Part shown: positions 25,067-38,029 of the stretch, piece by piece | How the letters are laid out: the number at the start of each line of letters is the position of its first letter | Numbering within the stretch: position 1 is the first letter of the stretch | Assembly: GCA_003439945.1 (NCBI GenBank) | Contig: QVRM01003902.1 | Location: 380,001 to 444,000 of the forward strand | From: Dermanyssus gallinae | Lineage: Eukaryota; Arthropoda; Arachnida; Mesostigmata; Dermanyssidae | Direction of reading: 5' to 3' | Length of the DNA stretch: 64,000 bases | Made by a program: the position numbers and the translations under genes | The notes under the pieces: generated by a model | What the model saw: only the letters and a program-made list of their open reading frames with translations | Told to the model about the DNA's origin: nothing | The model's database searches: none

Positions 25067-25222
25067 ATGTCGTCGTCCTCATCAGGACGGACGCGCCAAC
25101 GAATGCGGGACCTCAAGCAGGTGGTCCCGCTGGCCATCCCGAAGGAGACTGCTGAACCTCCGCAGGAACAGGTCATCGAGGCGGGCGTCAAGATGTTTCG
25201 GAAGATATCGGCCGATAAAAAG
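25067..25222 (+). CDS. arrestin, exon encoding the N-terminus and phosphate-sensor strand
   Basis: Encodes 52 codons from an ATG with A at -3 and ends phase 0 at the donor AAAAAG|GTGAGG. The last dozen residues read VKMFRKISADKK, which matches the arrestin opening strand (bovine visual arrestin has FKKISRDK there). The two adjacent basic residues that sense receptor phosphates, Lys14-Lys15 in bovine arrestin, are Arg-Lys here. Arrestins bind phosphorylated, activated GPCRs in the cytoplasm and stop G-protein signalling. About 40 residues precede this strand, against roughly 10 in typical arrestins; they hold a Ser run, basic residues and a Pro/Glu-rich stretch. The frame is open back to a TGA at 24929-24931 with no earlier Met. 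An acceptor at 24940-24941 would allow an upstream exon, so the start is provisional. The next exon is 22 kb downstream. Confidence 0.8.
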
Positions 25223-27584
25223 GTGAGGGAGAAGACGTTTCGCTTTTCCTTTTTTTACTGTTATTGTCGTCGTCGTTGCCGTTGTTGTTGTTGTTGTTGT
25301 TGCTGCTGTTTTGTGCAATCTTTTTCTGCCAACCGTTTGATACCAATTGATAGCCAATTGATAGCCTATCTTTCCATCGATGGTAGCGAACCCGTCGCCC
25401 GGTCGTCGATACTAGACATAACGACCTCACCGTACACGTCTCTCTGCGCATGTTGGTCAGGCGCGCGCCCATATATAAAGAAGAAAGCGAACCAGAACGG
25501 GACGACAAAGTCTGTGGCACAAATTGTTGCTTGCGATAGGCCATCGGCATCGCTTTAACTCCGTCGTACGTCGTGCGTCAAATAGCAGAGAGCAAATAGC
25601 ACTTGCGGTGCTATTGTACGATTTGTTTCAACTCAGTAACTCTAACCCAATTTGCAAATTTCTAAAAGTATCGCCTCTGCCGAAAAAGCCGAATATGTTC
25701 GGATGTCTAGAGTTGCTCCAGCAGTTTCTCTTTTGTAGCATAGCAGCAAGATAGCCTTCAGGAATAGGCCTAGACATCATTCCTATCTCAAACTGTTTTG
25801 TGTCTCAATATGTTGTTTTTCATCATCCGCTGGTCATGCGACACACGGCGCAACGCTATTCTGTGTTGCACCCAATCGCAAAGAGTGGCCAGGATTTAGA
25901 TTCGCCCGCTCAAGTAGCCAAGGAACTTGGCTGAACGTCGCTGACAGTTTCGTTGCCCATAAGAACATACGTGAGCGAGTGATTTCGATTTCGCACGCGA
26001 CGAACCAATCACGTTGCTAGGAGCTGGCTGTGAGAGGGTTGGCAACGACGACGACGACGTCATGGGACGCGTCGCGCTACATCTCAAGGGAAAATGGGTG
26101 GCGGTAAAGTACAAGGCCGTCCGGCAAGCCCCGGAACTCTTCTTTTCAGCGTTTCTCTGTCAGAATACAGCGGTCTTTGTGCACGCATACACAACTTATC
26201 TGCATAGAATACCTAATCATCGAAACGATGGTTTTCTGTCTGCTAAGTCTGCTGGATGTATTCACGTATGCGAATGCAGAAGCTCCTGCCACACTCACGC
26301 ACGCAGAGAAACGCCGGGGTATCGAGATATATCGAGGAAACGAAACACGTTGACTGCTTGCAGCAGAGGCTGATACGAACCTCTGTGAACCAACTCACTA
26401 TAGTAATAGTGGTACCAGAGACAGGACAAGATCGATAGAGGGAACTTCTCGAAAGCGAAAAAGGCGACAACTCGAATCGTTTCAGGTGGTGATTTCTCTG
26501 TGATAGTTACTGTCCTGTTAAGAAGCAGTGCAATGCTTAAAACTTCGGGGAGCTTATCAGTAGTATTTGTGAGGTTCGTATTAGTTGCCTTGCTCTCCTG
26601 GATTCCAGATATAAAATAAAATGTTGTTTTGTAATAATCATACGACATCGGCAAAATCAGGAAAATGATTTTGAAATTGACTTGTAACGTATGACTGGTC
26701 AATTGAACTAAACAGGCGGATTTACGGACTCACTCAATTTTGTATCCTCTCAAGTACCATTAAAAATTAAGGATTGACCAAAGTAGTATTCTGGATGGTT
26801 TTTCCAAATCAATCTGTGCACTTCAAACTAGAGAATTAGCTGAGTAAGCAGGAACAGCATTTTTTCGAATTTCGAATGTTGTCAAAGTAGTGAGTATTGT
26901 TGATGCTGCGTTTCAAACTTAATTAATTAGTGCGCAATCGAACGTTCTTATTGAGAGGTTTTTCTAATAGGTAAAGAGACTTTTGTATTTGATGAGGGAA
27001 AATGAATACTAAATAAACATTAAGGTAACCTTTTCGTGTCGATGTATGCATATTTGCATTTTAATTTACATATATAGATATTTGCGAACCGGGCTATTGG
27101 AGACGACCTGCGACTTGAATAAGTCGCGGCGCATAAGGCAGAGTTGAGATGTCAAGCAGTTGTTTTCTATGAGACCTACGATTATTCACTAGAAATTTTC
27201 CACTACGCCGAATGGACGTAGGCTTCCTTTCCTTGTTCGATGCAGCCGTCTTTGCAGTACCCTGTAGTGTCATGATCCGACTTATCAGATGACCGTTTAA
27301 TTTGCCCCGTCGGCTGATAAGCTGCCGTATTGGGAGATAACACGCTATCTTACGTAACAGACGTCCGACAAACAGTGTTCACTCGTTTTTAAACAACCGC
27401 ATTCTGCCCCATAACAGCATATAATTTTGTATGTGAGATATGCTCACCGTACCATGTACATCCTCTTCTTCCCTGATGTAAAGGTCATAAATCTATCCAT
27501 ACGCTTTTTGTATGCCAGAACTACCCATCTCTTCTCGGAGCACTTTGAAGAAGAACCGTGCGAATATATATATATATATACGAC

Positions 27585-27720
27585 ACGGGCGATAGCCTTT
27601 TCTGCAAAATTACCTGGATAGTTATAATTGTTTGAATTTATGTAATAATGGAAATTTCAAGCTCAATGAAGAGTTATTGAACTTAAATAAATTTGCCGTC
27701 CAGAGAAGACGGTCCCATAA
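27585..27720 (+). repeat. dispersed repeat family C, copy 1
   Basis: Shares GGGCGATAGCCTTTTCTGCA, ATGGAAATTTCAAGCTCAAT, AACTTAAATAAATTTGCCGT and GGTCCCATAAAAA with the minus-strand copy at 43.57-43.72 kb. It is directly followed by a TA-rich array (27731-27765) and directly preceded by another (27563-27580). Confidence 0.7.
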
Positions 27721-27732
27721 AAAAAAAAATTT

Positions 27733-27765
<33 letters not shown>

Positions 27766-28287
27766 CCTCCCTTAAATTAAGGAAAATCTTGATTTATGCA
27801 TGTATTTTTTCACACCATAAATATGGTGTATTGTTGTACGGTGCCTTATTCAAGTCGAAAATTGATCGAATAGTAAATCTTTAGAAAATATGCATACAAA
27901 ATATATGTGGATTGGCCTATAGGGCAACCACTGAGAACATATGGAAAGATGAAAAAATATTGCACTTTCATGAAATACACATATATAAAGTTCCGACATA
28001 TTATAGCAGAACCATACCCTTTTTGGGGCTACTTCTAATAAAGTTTACCGCAACAGGAGTGCTGTACATAATAATATAATGCGTTCATATACAAGGCTGG
28101 TGGCCAATTACTCGATACTCAATAACGATCGCCTGGTACCAATAAATGCCAGACTTTCCCATCTCTTTAGATGTGTATTCGAGTAATCTGATAAATAATG
28201 AAAACTAAGCTAAAACAACTGATTCGTGAATGAACACCGTTATGTAACATGTTACACACCCATTCGAGAAAGCAGACACGGCGGTAG

Positions 28288-28398
28288 AATTTCTGCAAAA
28301 TCCTCAATTGCTACTATAGTTGAACATTTGTTAATTACGGAATTTTTAAACCCAATGATGAATTAATAATGTTAAATAAATTTTCCCTCCGTACTATA
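28288..28398 (+). repeat. dispersed repeat family C, copy 2
   Basis: A more diverged copy: TTTCTGCAAAAT, GTTGAACATTTGTTAATTACGG, CCCAATGATGAATTAATAAT and TTAAATAAATTTTCCCTCCG follow the family order, then the copy runs straight into a TA array (28395-28420). It is in the same orientation as copy 1, 0.7 kb away. Confidence 0.55.
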
Positions 28399-28815
28399 TA
28401 TATATATATATATATATATACATAGACAACGGTTTACAAATGCATATTCGTTATGTATATAATTATTCTAATCGACTTAAAGTTTGTTATTATCAATTCA
28501 CGGCAACAAGCCGCAACGCTAAGGGCACAGCCAGACCCCAGAGACGCTGATGGAGTCCAGGCTTGCTCGAGAGCGAAACATGGAAGGATGATCTACTTGT
28601 TGGCCATTATATCGCCGCTCGGACATGACTCGGGTCGACAGGGGCATAACACTCCGGTTCCGAAACGAACGAGTCGGGCCACAAGAAAGCGAGGTCCCGC
28701 AACTGCAGACGATTAACGGTGTTTTGAGGCTGAGTTCCTGCAATGGAAACCCAGAGTCTAACTGATGGTGTCACGGTTGCATATTAGCGTAGCAAGGAGA
28801 GGCAGCAACAACATG

Positions 28816-28816
<1 letters not shown>

Positions 28817-28845
<29 letters not shown>
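28817..28845. repeat. (TA)n array
   Basis: A short TA array, one of five between 27.5 and 29.5 kb, the densest cluster of TA arrays in the window. Confidence 0.9.
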
Positions 28846-28849
<4 letters not shown>

Positions 28850-29327
28850 GTGCTGCGTTATGCACGATCCTGATATAAAAGGATAAACACACTTATCAAG
28901 CAGAAAAAAATCAATAGCGCACACATAAATATATATCTATATATACATATGATTGATTTTTGGACATGCAGACGCGACGTCACATAACGACGTCTCATGA
29001 AGCCCTCGTTAGCGTCAAGTGGACATGATTTAATATTTACGGATCGACGGACGACACTGGGCCGCTGCTTGTCAGTCAACTGTATGTACATGCGCCTCGT
29101 GTGGCTCTTGACGCTAACTATGAATGATAATGATGATTCCTTCGATCGAATACTTGAGACAACCGTAGAATCATCATACCTCGTACAGGTGTGTATAGGC
29201 AAGCACCATCGTAAATCTCAATCATCATTCGGCCTTCGCCATTTGCAATGCACTGCACTGCTGGCCCTGCACTCCGCCCATAATGGAGAAATGCAAACAC
29301 ATAATCTAATACATGTATGCGGGCATG

Positions 29328-29330
<3 letters not shown>

Positions 29331-29368
<38 letters not shown>

Positions 29369-29398
29369 ATGTATAAGTATTTAGATATAAATATATCT

Positions 29399-29476
<78 letters not shown>
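29331..29476. repeat. compound (TA)n array with interruptions
   Basis: TA runs at 29331-29361 and 29403-29476 are separated by TACATGTATATGTATAAG-type imperfect sequence. The whole block is self-complementary. Confidence 0.95.
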
Positions 29477-29480
<4 letters not shown>

Positions 29481-30110
29481 AAAGGCTTGCGTACAATATG
29501 CTTAGCGTACGGAAGATGGCTCGTGCCGACCTCCGAAACAAGTCAGCGGGCGAAGAGAAATAAGTATACCGTCTAGTTATGCTTGCCACATACGTCCAAG
29601 CGTAACCATATTTATCGTAAGATCTAGGATCATGATAATGAATCGTCAACGTTTTGGCGCTTGCAATATTCGTTATAGTAAATATTAATTTACATCTAAC
29701 AATGGCTACTGTGTCAAGACGCTGACGTAGCGATATGCTGTTGGCGTTGTCGCGACTACTCACTCATCGGCACTCGAGGTTAGGCGCACCCGATGTCGAC
29801 ACTGTCCACATGGGACGGGTCCCTGTCCTCTCAAGCCAAGGAGGCGCTTTTAGCCTATAAATTGACGTTGGCCCTGCCGAATTTTCTTGTTGTTGTGCAC
29901 AACAAGGTCACAATCTTTACTACTTTCAGCACGGGCGGTCTGGATTGGCGGTCTTGTTGCTGAATCATGCTATGTCAGCGGTGGGTGGCGCTAATAGAAG
30001 AAAGTGAGACACGATGTATTGTGCGATAGGTCCCTTTGTTGCTCGTCCCGCGGCTGCCGTGACGAAAAAGCTCATGTGCTTCATAACGTAAGCACAACTC
30101 CACGGCACCG

Positions 30111-30182
30111 TCACGACCACCCGACGCGCACGCCTCGACGCAATGTACGCGTGTTATCGCGTCGACTGTGTTGGGTGGTCGA
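30111..30182 (+). other. nested inverted repeat upstream of the 18S fragment
   Basis: Outer arms at 30114-30125 (CGACCACCCGAC) and 30170-30181 (GTTGGGTGGTCG) pair with one G-T wobble. Inner arms CGACGC (30136-30141) and GCGTCG (30159-30164) pair perfectly. The hairpin would be GC-rich and stable in an AT-rich region. It ends about 20 bp before the recognisable 18S sequence begins, so it may belong to the inserted segment. Confidence 0.55.
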
Positions 30183-30199
30183 ATTGTGTATGTTTGTTA

Positions 30200-30580
30200 C
30201 GTTTTCTCCCCTTGATTTGGTGGATGGTGGTGCATGGCCGTTCGTAGTTGGTGGAGTGATTTGTCTGGTTAATTCCGATAACGAACGAGAGTCTAGCCTA
30301 TTAAATAGCACACAGAACCTCGTCTTCTGTGGCGTTCCGTAATGAGACCAAGTGTGTTTAACACTTTGAAACAGAGCAATAGCAGGTCTGTGATGCCCTT
30401 AGATGTTCGGGGCCGCACGCGTGCTACATTGACAGACAAACTGAGCTTTCCAGTCCTTAATAAGGCTAGTAATCTTTAAATGTTTTTCTTAATGGGGATA
30501 GGGAATTGCAATTGTGCCCCTTGAACGAGGAATGCCCAGTAAGTGCTAGTCATTAGCTAGTACTGATTACGTCCCTGCCT

Positions 30581-30613
<33 letters not shown>

Positions 30614-30735
30614 AATGGTTTAGTGAGATCATCTGAGTAGATGTCATAGTACTTTGTATGTGTAATATTTGCAATGAAAATCAAACTTGATCATTTAGAG
30701 GAAGTAAAAGTCATAACAAGGTTTAAATACATTTT
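30200..30735 (+). rRNA. 18S rRNA 3'-domain fragment, diverged (about 530 nt)
   Basis: Universal SSU rRNA landmarks occur in the right order: GTGGTGCATGGCCGTTC (about 30230), GATTTGTCTGGTTAATTCCG (about 30257), GGTCTGTGATGCCCTTAGAT (about 30385), the decoding-site TTGTACACACCGCCCGTCGC (30582-30601), and AGAGGAAGTAAAAGTC with ATAACAAGG near the end (30697-30721). Between them the variable helices are AT-rich and diverged, yet several still fold. The normal 3' terminus (helix 45 to the ITS1 boundary) is missing: after AACAAGGT the match ends. The 5' two-thirds of 18S and any ITS or 28S are absent. It is an isolated fragment inside arrestin intron 1, so it cannot make a full rRNA from here. Confidence 0.85.
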
Positions 30736-31699
30736 TAACAAGGTAAAAAAATAAATAAAGAACCCTTGTCGCTGAGTTGAACGGCTAGTGCCGGTGAGCA
30801 GGAGAAAGATCGAATAATAATGAGAAGAGGGTGGATGTAGTGAGAGATCGCAGAAAGCGATGATGTAAAGACACTAAGTATTTTGCCGTCAGGCGGGCAG
30901 GCTGGCAAACTGACTTGACCTATGATGATCATTGGCAAGGATTCAGAATTAGATAATAGCAGCGGTGCTTGATTACAAAATCGAAGTCGCAGACGCTTTT
31001 TCTAATGTGTAGGCGCGTGTGTGTGTTCGTATGCGTATTTAGCAATCGTAAGCCATATAAGAGAACCTTCTTCTGGTTCTGTCATACGCTGCGCTAGAGT
31101 ATATGTGGTGACGTGCGCGTTCTAGGTGCCTAGAATTCTAGGCCCCATTCTAGGCCCTAAAGTAGCAAAACGAATGAAATGTATTTGTCTCTTCTACTGT
31201 GCTTGCATATTACATGATTGGATATAGAAACCATTGGAATTCTTGGCGCTAGCAATTCGCACCGTTGCACTCTGCAAGGCAGCGTTGGGGAGACATGTGT
31301 CGGCAGATAAGTACCTACACAGACGTATACGTCGTTATCGTGAAAAACAACGTTTGACGTTGTCACTTATATTATCCGTCTACGTCTGTTATTTGTAATT
31401 TCCATCTACATCTGTTACGTCTATTATCACAACAGCACTTAGTGGGTCATCATCAACACCGGCACCACGGACGGTGACAGCTAGCGGAACAGCACGGAAC
31501 ACAAGTAACAAAAATGACTAGGATACCGACAGCATTACGGCCCGTGGATAAGAGAGCCAAATAAAAAAAAATTACATCACCTTTTGGTAGTGCTAATTAC
31601 ATTATGTTACACGTGCTCACTGAGTCCTGAAAACGGCATATGTTTCCGTTCATCTTGGACATATATAGAATATGTTGTATATGCATCTCCGGAAAATGT

Positions 31700-33380
31700 C
31701 ACTGACTCAACACCCAGATAGCTGGCGCTGACCGACATGTTTCATAATTTTATTTGGTGCAAATGAGGCCGCAAAATGTGCAGCGACACTCATCGGAAGG
31801 GTTATGGGATCTAGTGCGATGGCACATGTAGCGGAACCCATGGACGGAGGAGCGGTTGAGAACGTGACGTTGCTCGAAGAGCGGTTTCATTCATGCATTG
31901 TCTAACATTGCCGGTTCTTTATGAAACGCCAGACATCTCTCTCATCTGTTGCTCAAAGTGCCTACGGAACTCTCGCAGTGACGCGGGAGTCGGAAGTTTA
32001 AAGCCATTTACCAAATCCTCGATATATGGAGTCATTCGCGACAGACTATAAGGCTAAGCTGCTAAGCGGATAAATGTTTCCAGATTTATGTAATACCACA
32101 TGAAAAAGGAAAATGGATTCGCGTCAAATACAAGAATAAAGGCCATGGCCTGAACAACTGGTGTAAGGCGGCGAAAATGCCGACAAGTTTATCAGAGACA
32201 ACGTAAAATTTTGTCTTGTTAATGAGAGCTTTGGCGATATTGGTGAAAAAAATGACTTAATGGCCATATAAGGAAGGGACTAAATTGTACTAGGAAAACG
32301 AAATAGAGAGCTGCTGCGTGAAGCAGAGGAACAACCTCACAAATTGCTGAAACGGATAATAGAAGGCAGTGCCTGGGATATGGATTAAGCACGTTGCCAG
32401 TGTCCTGCGGAAGCCGATACTATTTGGTCAATGACAATGAATCAGCAGGAAAATAGGCGGTAAAATCAAAAAACAAAACGTGCGTTGGTGCTAGCTATTT
32501 CTTGTAGGAATAGAATGGTTCATATTTTAGAGGGAAGACTCGAATGACACAGTAACTACAACTTTACCTAGGACGAGACCTTTGAGGCCTTCCCAGTGAA
32601 GTGGACGGGGAATAAAAAGAGATTAACAAGTTAATTCAATCGCTAGCCGAACTTTCAAGACGGCAAAAAGCCGGTAATATGCAAGAAAAATTAATGTAAT
32701 AAAAGTGCTAAACGGCAGCGTTTGCTGCTGTGCTAATTTTGGGAGATTCGAATGGTTGCAGAATAAGCGCTTTAAGGATTAAGATAGACAAGAAAAAAGA
32801 AAGCGATCGACGATTAAAGTGGATACTTGCTCACTGACCTTTGCTTTGACGGGAAACATGTTTTCAGTATTAATTCACTTTGTTTTTAAACTACTATAAC
32901 CGCCGATACCAGCAGATCTTAAATTTCTAAGCTAGCTAATCGTCGAAAGCCTTTTGGCTATGTTCGTATTGCTTTATGAATTGAAATATAGGCCGTGTAA
33001 ATCCCCACGCTGCTCGCTATTATCTATCACACCAAGGCCACTTGTTCTCCACAGCAAATTATAATTGCAGCAAACATTATCGGATATCGCATTCCAGGTT
33101 GCAGATTACGTGCTTAACTAGGGACAAATACAAGCAAAACTAGAATAATAAATTTTCTGAAAGCTCGTGAAAGGCGGTACTCTTGGGCCGAATGAACAAG
33201 AGAAGAGATTTAAATGCTTGGGTAAAATACTGACAAATATATGCGGCGAAATCCGACATTCCTCTTGAGAACTAAAGTCGAAAGGCCTATGAAGTATCAG
33301 CGCGGATCAAACGCTTTCAGATCGCCGGATAAATTAGCGGCGTTAGGTCTGTTTGACATACTTTTTACTTTTAAAAGTAG
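31700..33380 (+). pseudogene. highly decayed LINE relic
   Basis: A purine-biased stretch whose plus-strand frames give several protein-like pieces with stops between them: ELLREAEEQPHKLLKRIIEG (32.3 kb), and GGTLGPNEQ..KCLGKILTNICGEIRH with ELKSKGL and TLSDRRIN (33.18-33.35 kb). The last group resembles the post-RT LGPSEKxKYLGVxLxN segment of LINE ORF2 proteins. Assignment of the 5' part is weak. It sits inside arrestin intron 1. Confidence 0.4.
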
Positions 33381-34148
33381 GAATTAGGTTTGCGTTATCA
33401 GGATAATTGACAACATTGAAAACAAGTCATACAAAATAAGAATTGTTATACTTTTACAACTGATGTGTTTTATTGTGTTTAGTTTTAAGAACTATACAGA
33501 TCATCAACTGAATGAGCTGTATCAAACTTAACAAATTTTATTTGTTAATAAAAATACAATATATAAAGGCCTTAATTGTAACGATAATTTCAAAGCTTTT
33601 TTTTTTTAAATATAAGTGCGTTTTATTAATAACATGTGCGATGACCATAACTTCATTTGTTTTTCCGTAAGGCTAATGCCCGTGTACGGTTTTGCACTGA
33701 TACATCCAAGCATCATTGTCAAAGGAAGGAAATATTGTGTGTTAGCTAACACATGATATATATAATTTATTCCTTATAGTAATATATGGAAATAACATAC
33801 ACACACACAAAAACCCACGTGGAAGAGTACATGTTTCGCTTTTGCAATTATGTGCGATTAGCTCAGGCTTGTAAATATATAGTTATATTAACAAACATCA
33901 ACATATGTTTGTCACAATTGTAGGCTACAGTTTCACCAAGCCCTCGATGGACGTTTACGACTCTTGTGTGGTGTAATTTTCTAAGTGAAATTGAAAATAG
34001 GAGCGGCCAAGTCGTTCTGGTGGGGCGCTAGATGGAATTTATTTTTGCTTAGATGAACAGCAGAGGCCAAGGAAGATTGCATCGAAGCAGGCTGATGTGG
34101 GCCTCGCTGATGCGGGATGATAGTTAGGGATAGAGCTGACTGAAGGAG

Positions 34149-34275
34149 AACGGCAGAGACGCCTCTCCCACGGCCTCGAAGTAATGCCAAAGTATTACCG
34201 AGCCTGAGGAGGTGGAGAGGAATCCGGGTTTAGTGGGTTTGTGTTTCATTCCCGAAACCTCCCAGAACAAAAAAA
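34149..34275 (+). repeat. dispersed repeat family B, copy 1 (A-tailed retroelement end)
   Basis: Shares CGGCAGAGACGCCTCTCC, TACCGAGCCTG, GGAATCCGGGTTTAGTGGGT and TTCCCGAAACCTCCCAGAA with the inverted copy at 57.5 kb and ends in a short A tract. This copy lacks about 45 bp present in the other between GGGTTTG and TTCCCG. The A tail and variable 5' junction suggest the 3' end of a LINE or a SINE. Confidence 0.65.
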
Positions 34276-37200
34276 AGATGTGGGCCCCTCACAGAAATAT
34301 CTTAACAACCTAACGTGACAGAGGACACCCTTCTCAAACGGAAATACCCGACCTCAGTGCAGCGAATTACCTAGTGTTCACATTCCCTAGCTTTTCATAG
34401 AGGCAGTCGCCTTTCGGAAGTACGTTGAGGCGCAGGTCTGTTTGATGTAATGTTCCACCCTTAATATGGTGTATGTGGTCTATACCGAACCGAACAGAAA
34501 TGACACCGTTGTCAAGAGTAACAGCCTACGACGATAAACAGTCATCTCTTCGGCGATGAGGAACCATAACGATCTCAGTTTACAGGCTTCGTTGCTATTC
34601 CAGCAATGTACGCGACCGACGTCCGGCATCCGCTGACCGTTTCAGCGGATTTCGCATGACTTTATTTTCTATTGGCAGCTATGACGACATCGACAATAAG
34701 CACTCCAACCAAGTGTTGAGACGTCGCCAAACGAAACACGACAAAATTGCCTCATATAGACCTAGAGTATCGTATTCACCCAACAGACAGCCTTTCAAAA
34801 AAGCAGTCGTTGCAAGGGAGCGTGTTGGAGGGCGCAATCCAGATGACCTTCCAGCGTGCTCTCGCGTTATGCATAAAGCGACAACATTGGCGCTCGATTT
34901 AGTGAGATTGTGCATAAAATAAACATTTTAGTAGGATTTTATTTTAAATGTTGCTTAATACAATTACAGAACGTTACTGAGTATTATATGTTGTGATTGA
35001 ATGTGGAAGGCAGTGACAAACTCTTAGAGGGCATGGTGACAATAATGCGTTCATTCGGAATTCAGAAATGCAGAGTTTACAGATAGCTGCAGGGCTGTTG
35101 AGTGCCCTCACTCTGAACGGCTCTGTAGCCTAGTTCAAGTTTTTCGGCGAATTCTAACGGTAACAGTCTTTGAGTGTAGAGCGTCTAGCATTCGCTAAAA
35201 ATAATTCTTTTTTCTCTCTAATTTTTTCTCCGTAACTGTTTTCGGAGTATCAATGGCAATTTTAGGGCTAAGAACGTATATCCGTATACCAAGTTTCAAT
35301 TAAGCAATCATTTTTAGTGAAAAAGTAAATGAAGCGAAATTAAGTGACCTGATGTTTTTCTAGCGAGTCAGCAGACAGCCACGCATGGGGCAGATGGACG
35401 AGACGAAAACAACGACAGCGTTGTGTATACAAACAGCAAATAGGTAACACAACTTATGAAGTCCTAGAGGAGTAAAATTGATTTTTAAAAAATCGCACAA
35501 AAAACCTGTCTCTATTTTGAGTATACACAAACGCGCATGGCATGCATCGCAGAAAAGCTCTTTGGCGCGTAGCCTGCCCCGACGGCAGACAATAACAGAC
35601 AACGCACAGAAACGGAGCCACGGCCGTTGCATTGTCTGATATTGTAATGCGCTAATGTTCTCATGGCGAAGAACAAAAGGAAATGTTGCATCGTTATTGC
35701 GACGTTTTTCGTCGTTGTTCCACTGTTTTCGCGACTCAACTTTTTTGCCAGTGACCTAAAGAAGCCGTCTCGTCTTTTAATTCCCTTACCAAGCAACTCA
35801 ATGTCCTACACAATGCTCTGTCTTTAGAACTGAACCAGAGTACTGACATGATAATGAGCGTGTAATGGTGAATGGTGACAATCATTATGATGAAGACGAT
35901 ACTACGAAATGTACAGTCATGTTTAAGAGTCCGCGGGGCTGAACCCGGGGTTTGCCGGATTGGCTACACAGCAGAAGAGGACACTTCCACAATTAGTGCG
36001 TTTGTGCTCACTTCTAGAACGGCAAGCTCATAAGTGCACATTGTTATTAGCTGCTGCTGCTACTTAATTAGCTGACAGCAACACCGCTCCGAGTAAAGGC
36101 ACAAGAAGTATCGGATCTTTATGCATCCACACGATAACGAGCCGATACGGGACTCATCGTAATACACTTGGGCCACAATACATTTTTTAAATGCTTGTGA
36201 ACGCATACAAATGATAGTACCGAGCATCTGAACAACTCATGTTGATAAAGACCGTAATAAACAAAGGTGTTTTAATTTGCATGAATATGCTTCACTATAT
36301 GATCTTCGGCCCAAAACACATCACGCACGTTAATTAACCAAAACCGGAAGCTAAAGCTTGGCCGCGTGTAATTTTGGCACAGCTCATACCTCAGATCCAA
36401 ACATTGCAAGTGTTTGGTAAAAAGACTTTTTTAAGTATCAAATAAAGTTTGAATACTTTTATTTTCTGCCGCCCTCAATACATATTGTTTATTTCGCAAT
36501 AACATTGCAAGTCAAGATGGTACATAATTACAATACAATTCACTCATTATATACACATATTTGAACACTTTAGCGACCGTCCCACTGGGCGAAAAAGTGC
36601 AAAGAGTGCGCCTTTTATTTTCTAAACATATGAGACCTGGTGACGAAATGCCACAACAAACCATTTTGGCGGGCGCTGAAATATTTTCTTGATCAGCGGA
36701 GAAAACAGCCAACACAAGCTGCTAGCCTAGCAAGAAGCCTCCGTTGTGCAGCATCCTCACGTGTCTTACATATGTGTGGTAGAAATAGACACGCTTACAC
36801 GGAGAAAGAACACCGTGCCGCCAATATGTGACCGCTTAACCGGCACGTTCATTCGCGCGTAGCGTCTCCGTAGAGCAGAGACAAAAATAATTACGTAAGT
36901 GCTGATGAAGATTCGTTTATAGGGCACGACTTCCTCTGCGTGGTCCGGGGTAGTGAATGGCGAAAAGAAGATGCACTAAGATGCTGCTGCTGGCATCTCT
37001 GCCTTGCCAAGGAAAAATACGCGAGACAATCATTTTCCCTGCGTCGGTGTACGTTGGTGATAAGCCGTCTATCGTGCCACGCCTCAGCGCCCGTCTTTCG
37101 TGAGACCTTAGCAGGGTAGGTGCGTCGTTACCCGTCGTAGTTGGGTCCTTTCTCTTTTCGGCGAGATCACCCAACCAACCGTTGCACTCCATTCGTGCGG

Positions 37201-38029
37201 CGTGGTTCCCTATTACCGCCAAACTGTGGCTTGTTGCTTAGCGTCATCATGATAAAGATGACGTACCGCGCCTTTGGCAACTTCTCGCGCAAGGCTGACC
37301 CATGTTGGCCAGGTTCTATGCAGGACTGCAAAAAAAGACTGTCCGGATGGACCCCGAATGGCACAACACTTGCGGTGACTACATACATGCCTTACATCAA
37401 GCGTAACGGCAACTCGTACAGCAAGCATCTCGGACCTGTGTTCCCCGTGCTCAGTACCAACACGCTCAGCTCAGAACCACCAGGTTCAGTGCTGCTGGTG
37501 GAGGGAACATGCAAAGCAGGTTAATGCTGCTAGATAAATGTGGCGTACGCAAATAGCATCTACAGTGCGAGCGTAATAGGGTTATGGTGCAATACATAAA
37601 ATGACTCATAGATACAAGTTTATTTCACCAGAAGTTGGTAGATATTACCGAAAATGCATGTCGGCTGATAACGTCTTTCACTACTGCATGCGTCGAACCA
37701 GCTTCTATTTCGTTGCATTGCAGTATGTGGTGTCGGTAAAATGACTCTTGCAGATGACTTTGCAAGATCCACTTTCTTGGATAATTGTATAGTAAATTAA
37801 ATGAAGTAAATGAAGAATAAAACTGGCAAATAACGTCGTGTCGGTCCCATCACAACAATGCCGAGGGCAGATTTTGCCCTGGACCGTACTAGTTGGAACC
37901 ACAACATCGCCTAAAAAGTGGCAGATAATGCCAACTTCCTTGGCACATATTTCACCAATTAAGCATTCAAAAACCAGACTTGTATATTCATTGTCTGTTC
38001 ATTTAGTAAACGCGTAGACTAGAAAACAG
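34276..38029. other. intron 1 segment without identified genes
   Basis: Contains repeat D copy 1 at 36.5 kb. A relatively GC-rich block at 36.9-37.52 kb has overlapping open frames on both strands (a 127-codon plus frame at 37141-37524 and a 101-codon minus frame at 36917-37222). Neither shows a motif I recognise. It could be a decayed mobile element or a nested exon. The rest is plain AT-rich sequence. Confidence 0.3.
36505..36605 (-). repeat. dispersed repeat family D, copy 1
   Basis: The minus strand reads TTTTTCGCCCAGTGGGACGG, TCGCTAAAGTGTTCAAAT, GTATATAATGA and ATGTACCATCTTGA, matching 50.13-50.24 kb in the same order. Its nature is unknown; it may be a retroelement 3' end. Confidence 0.55.
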
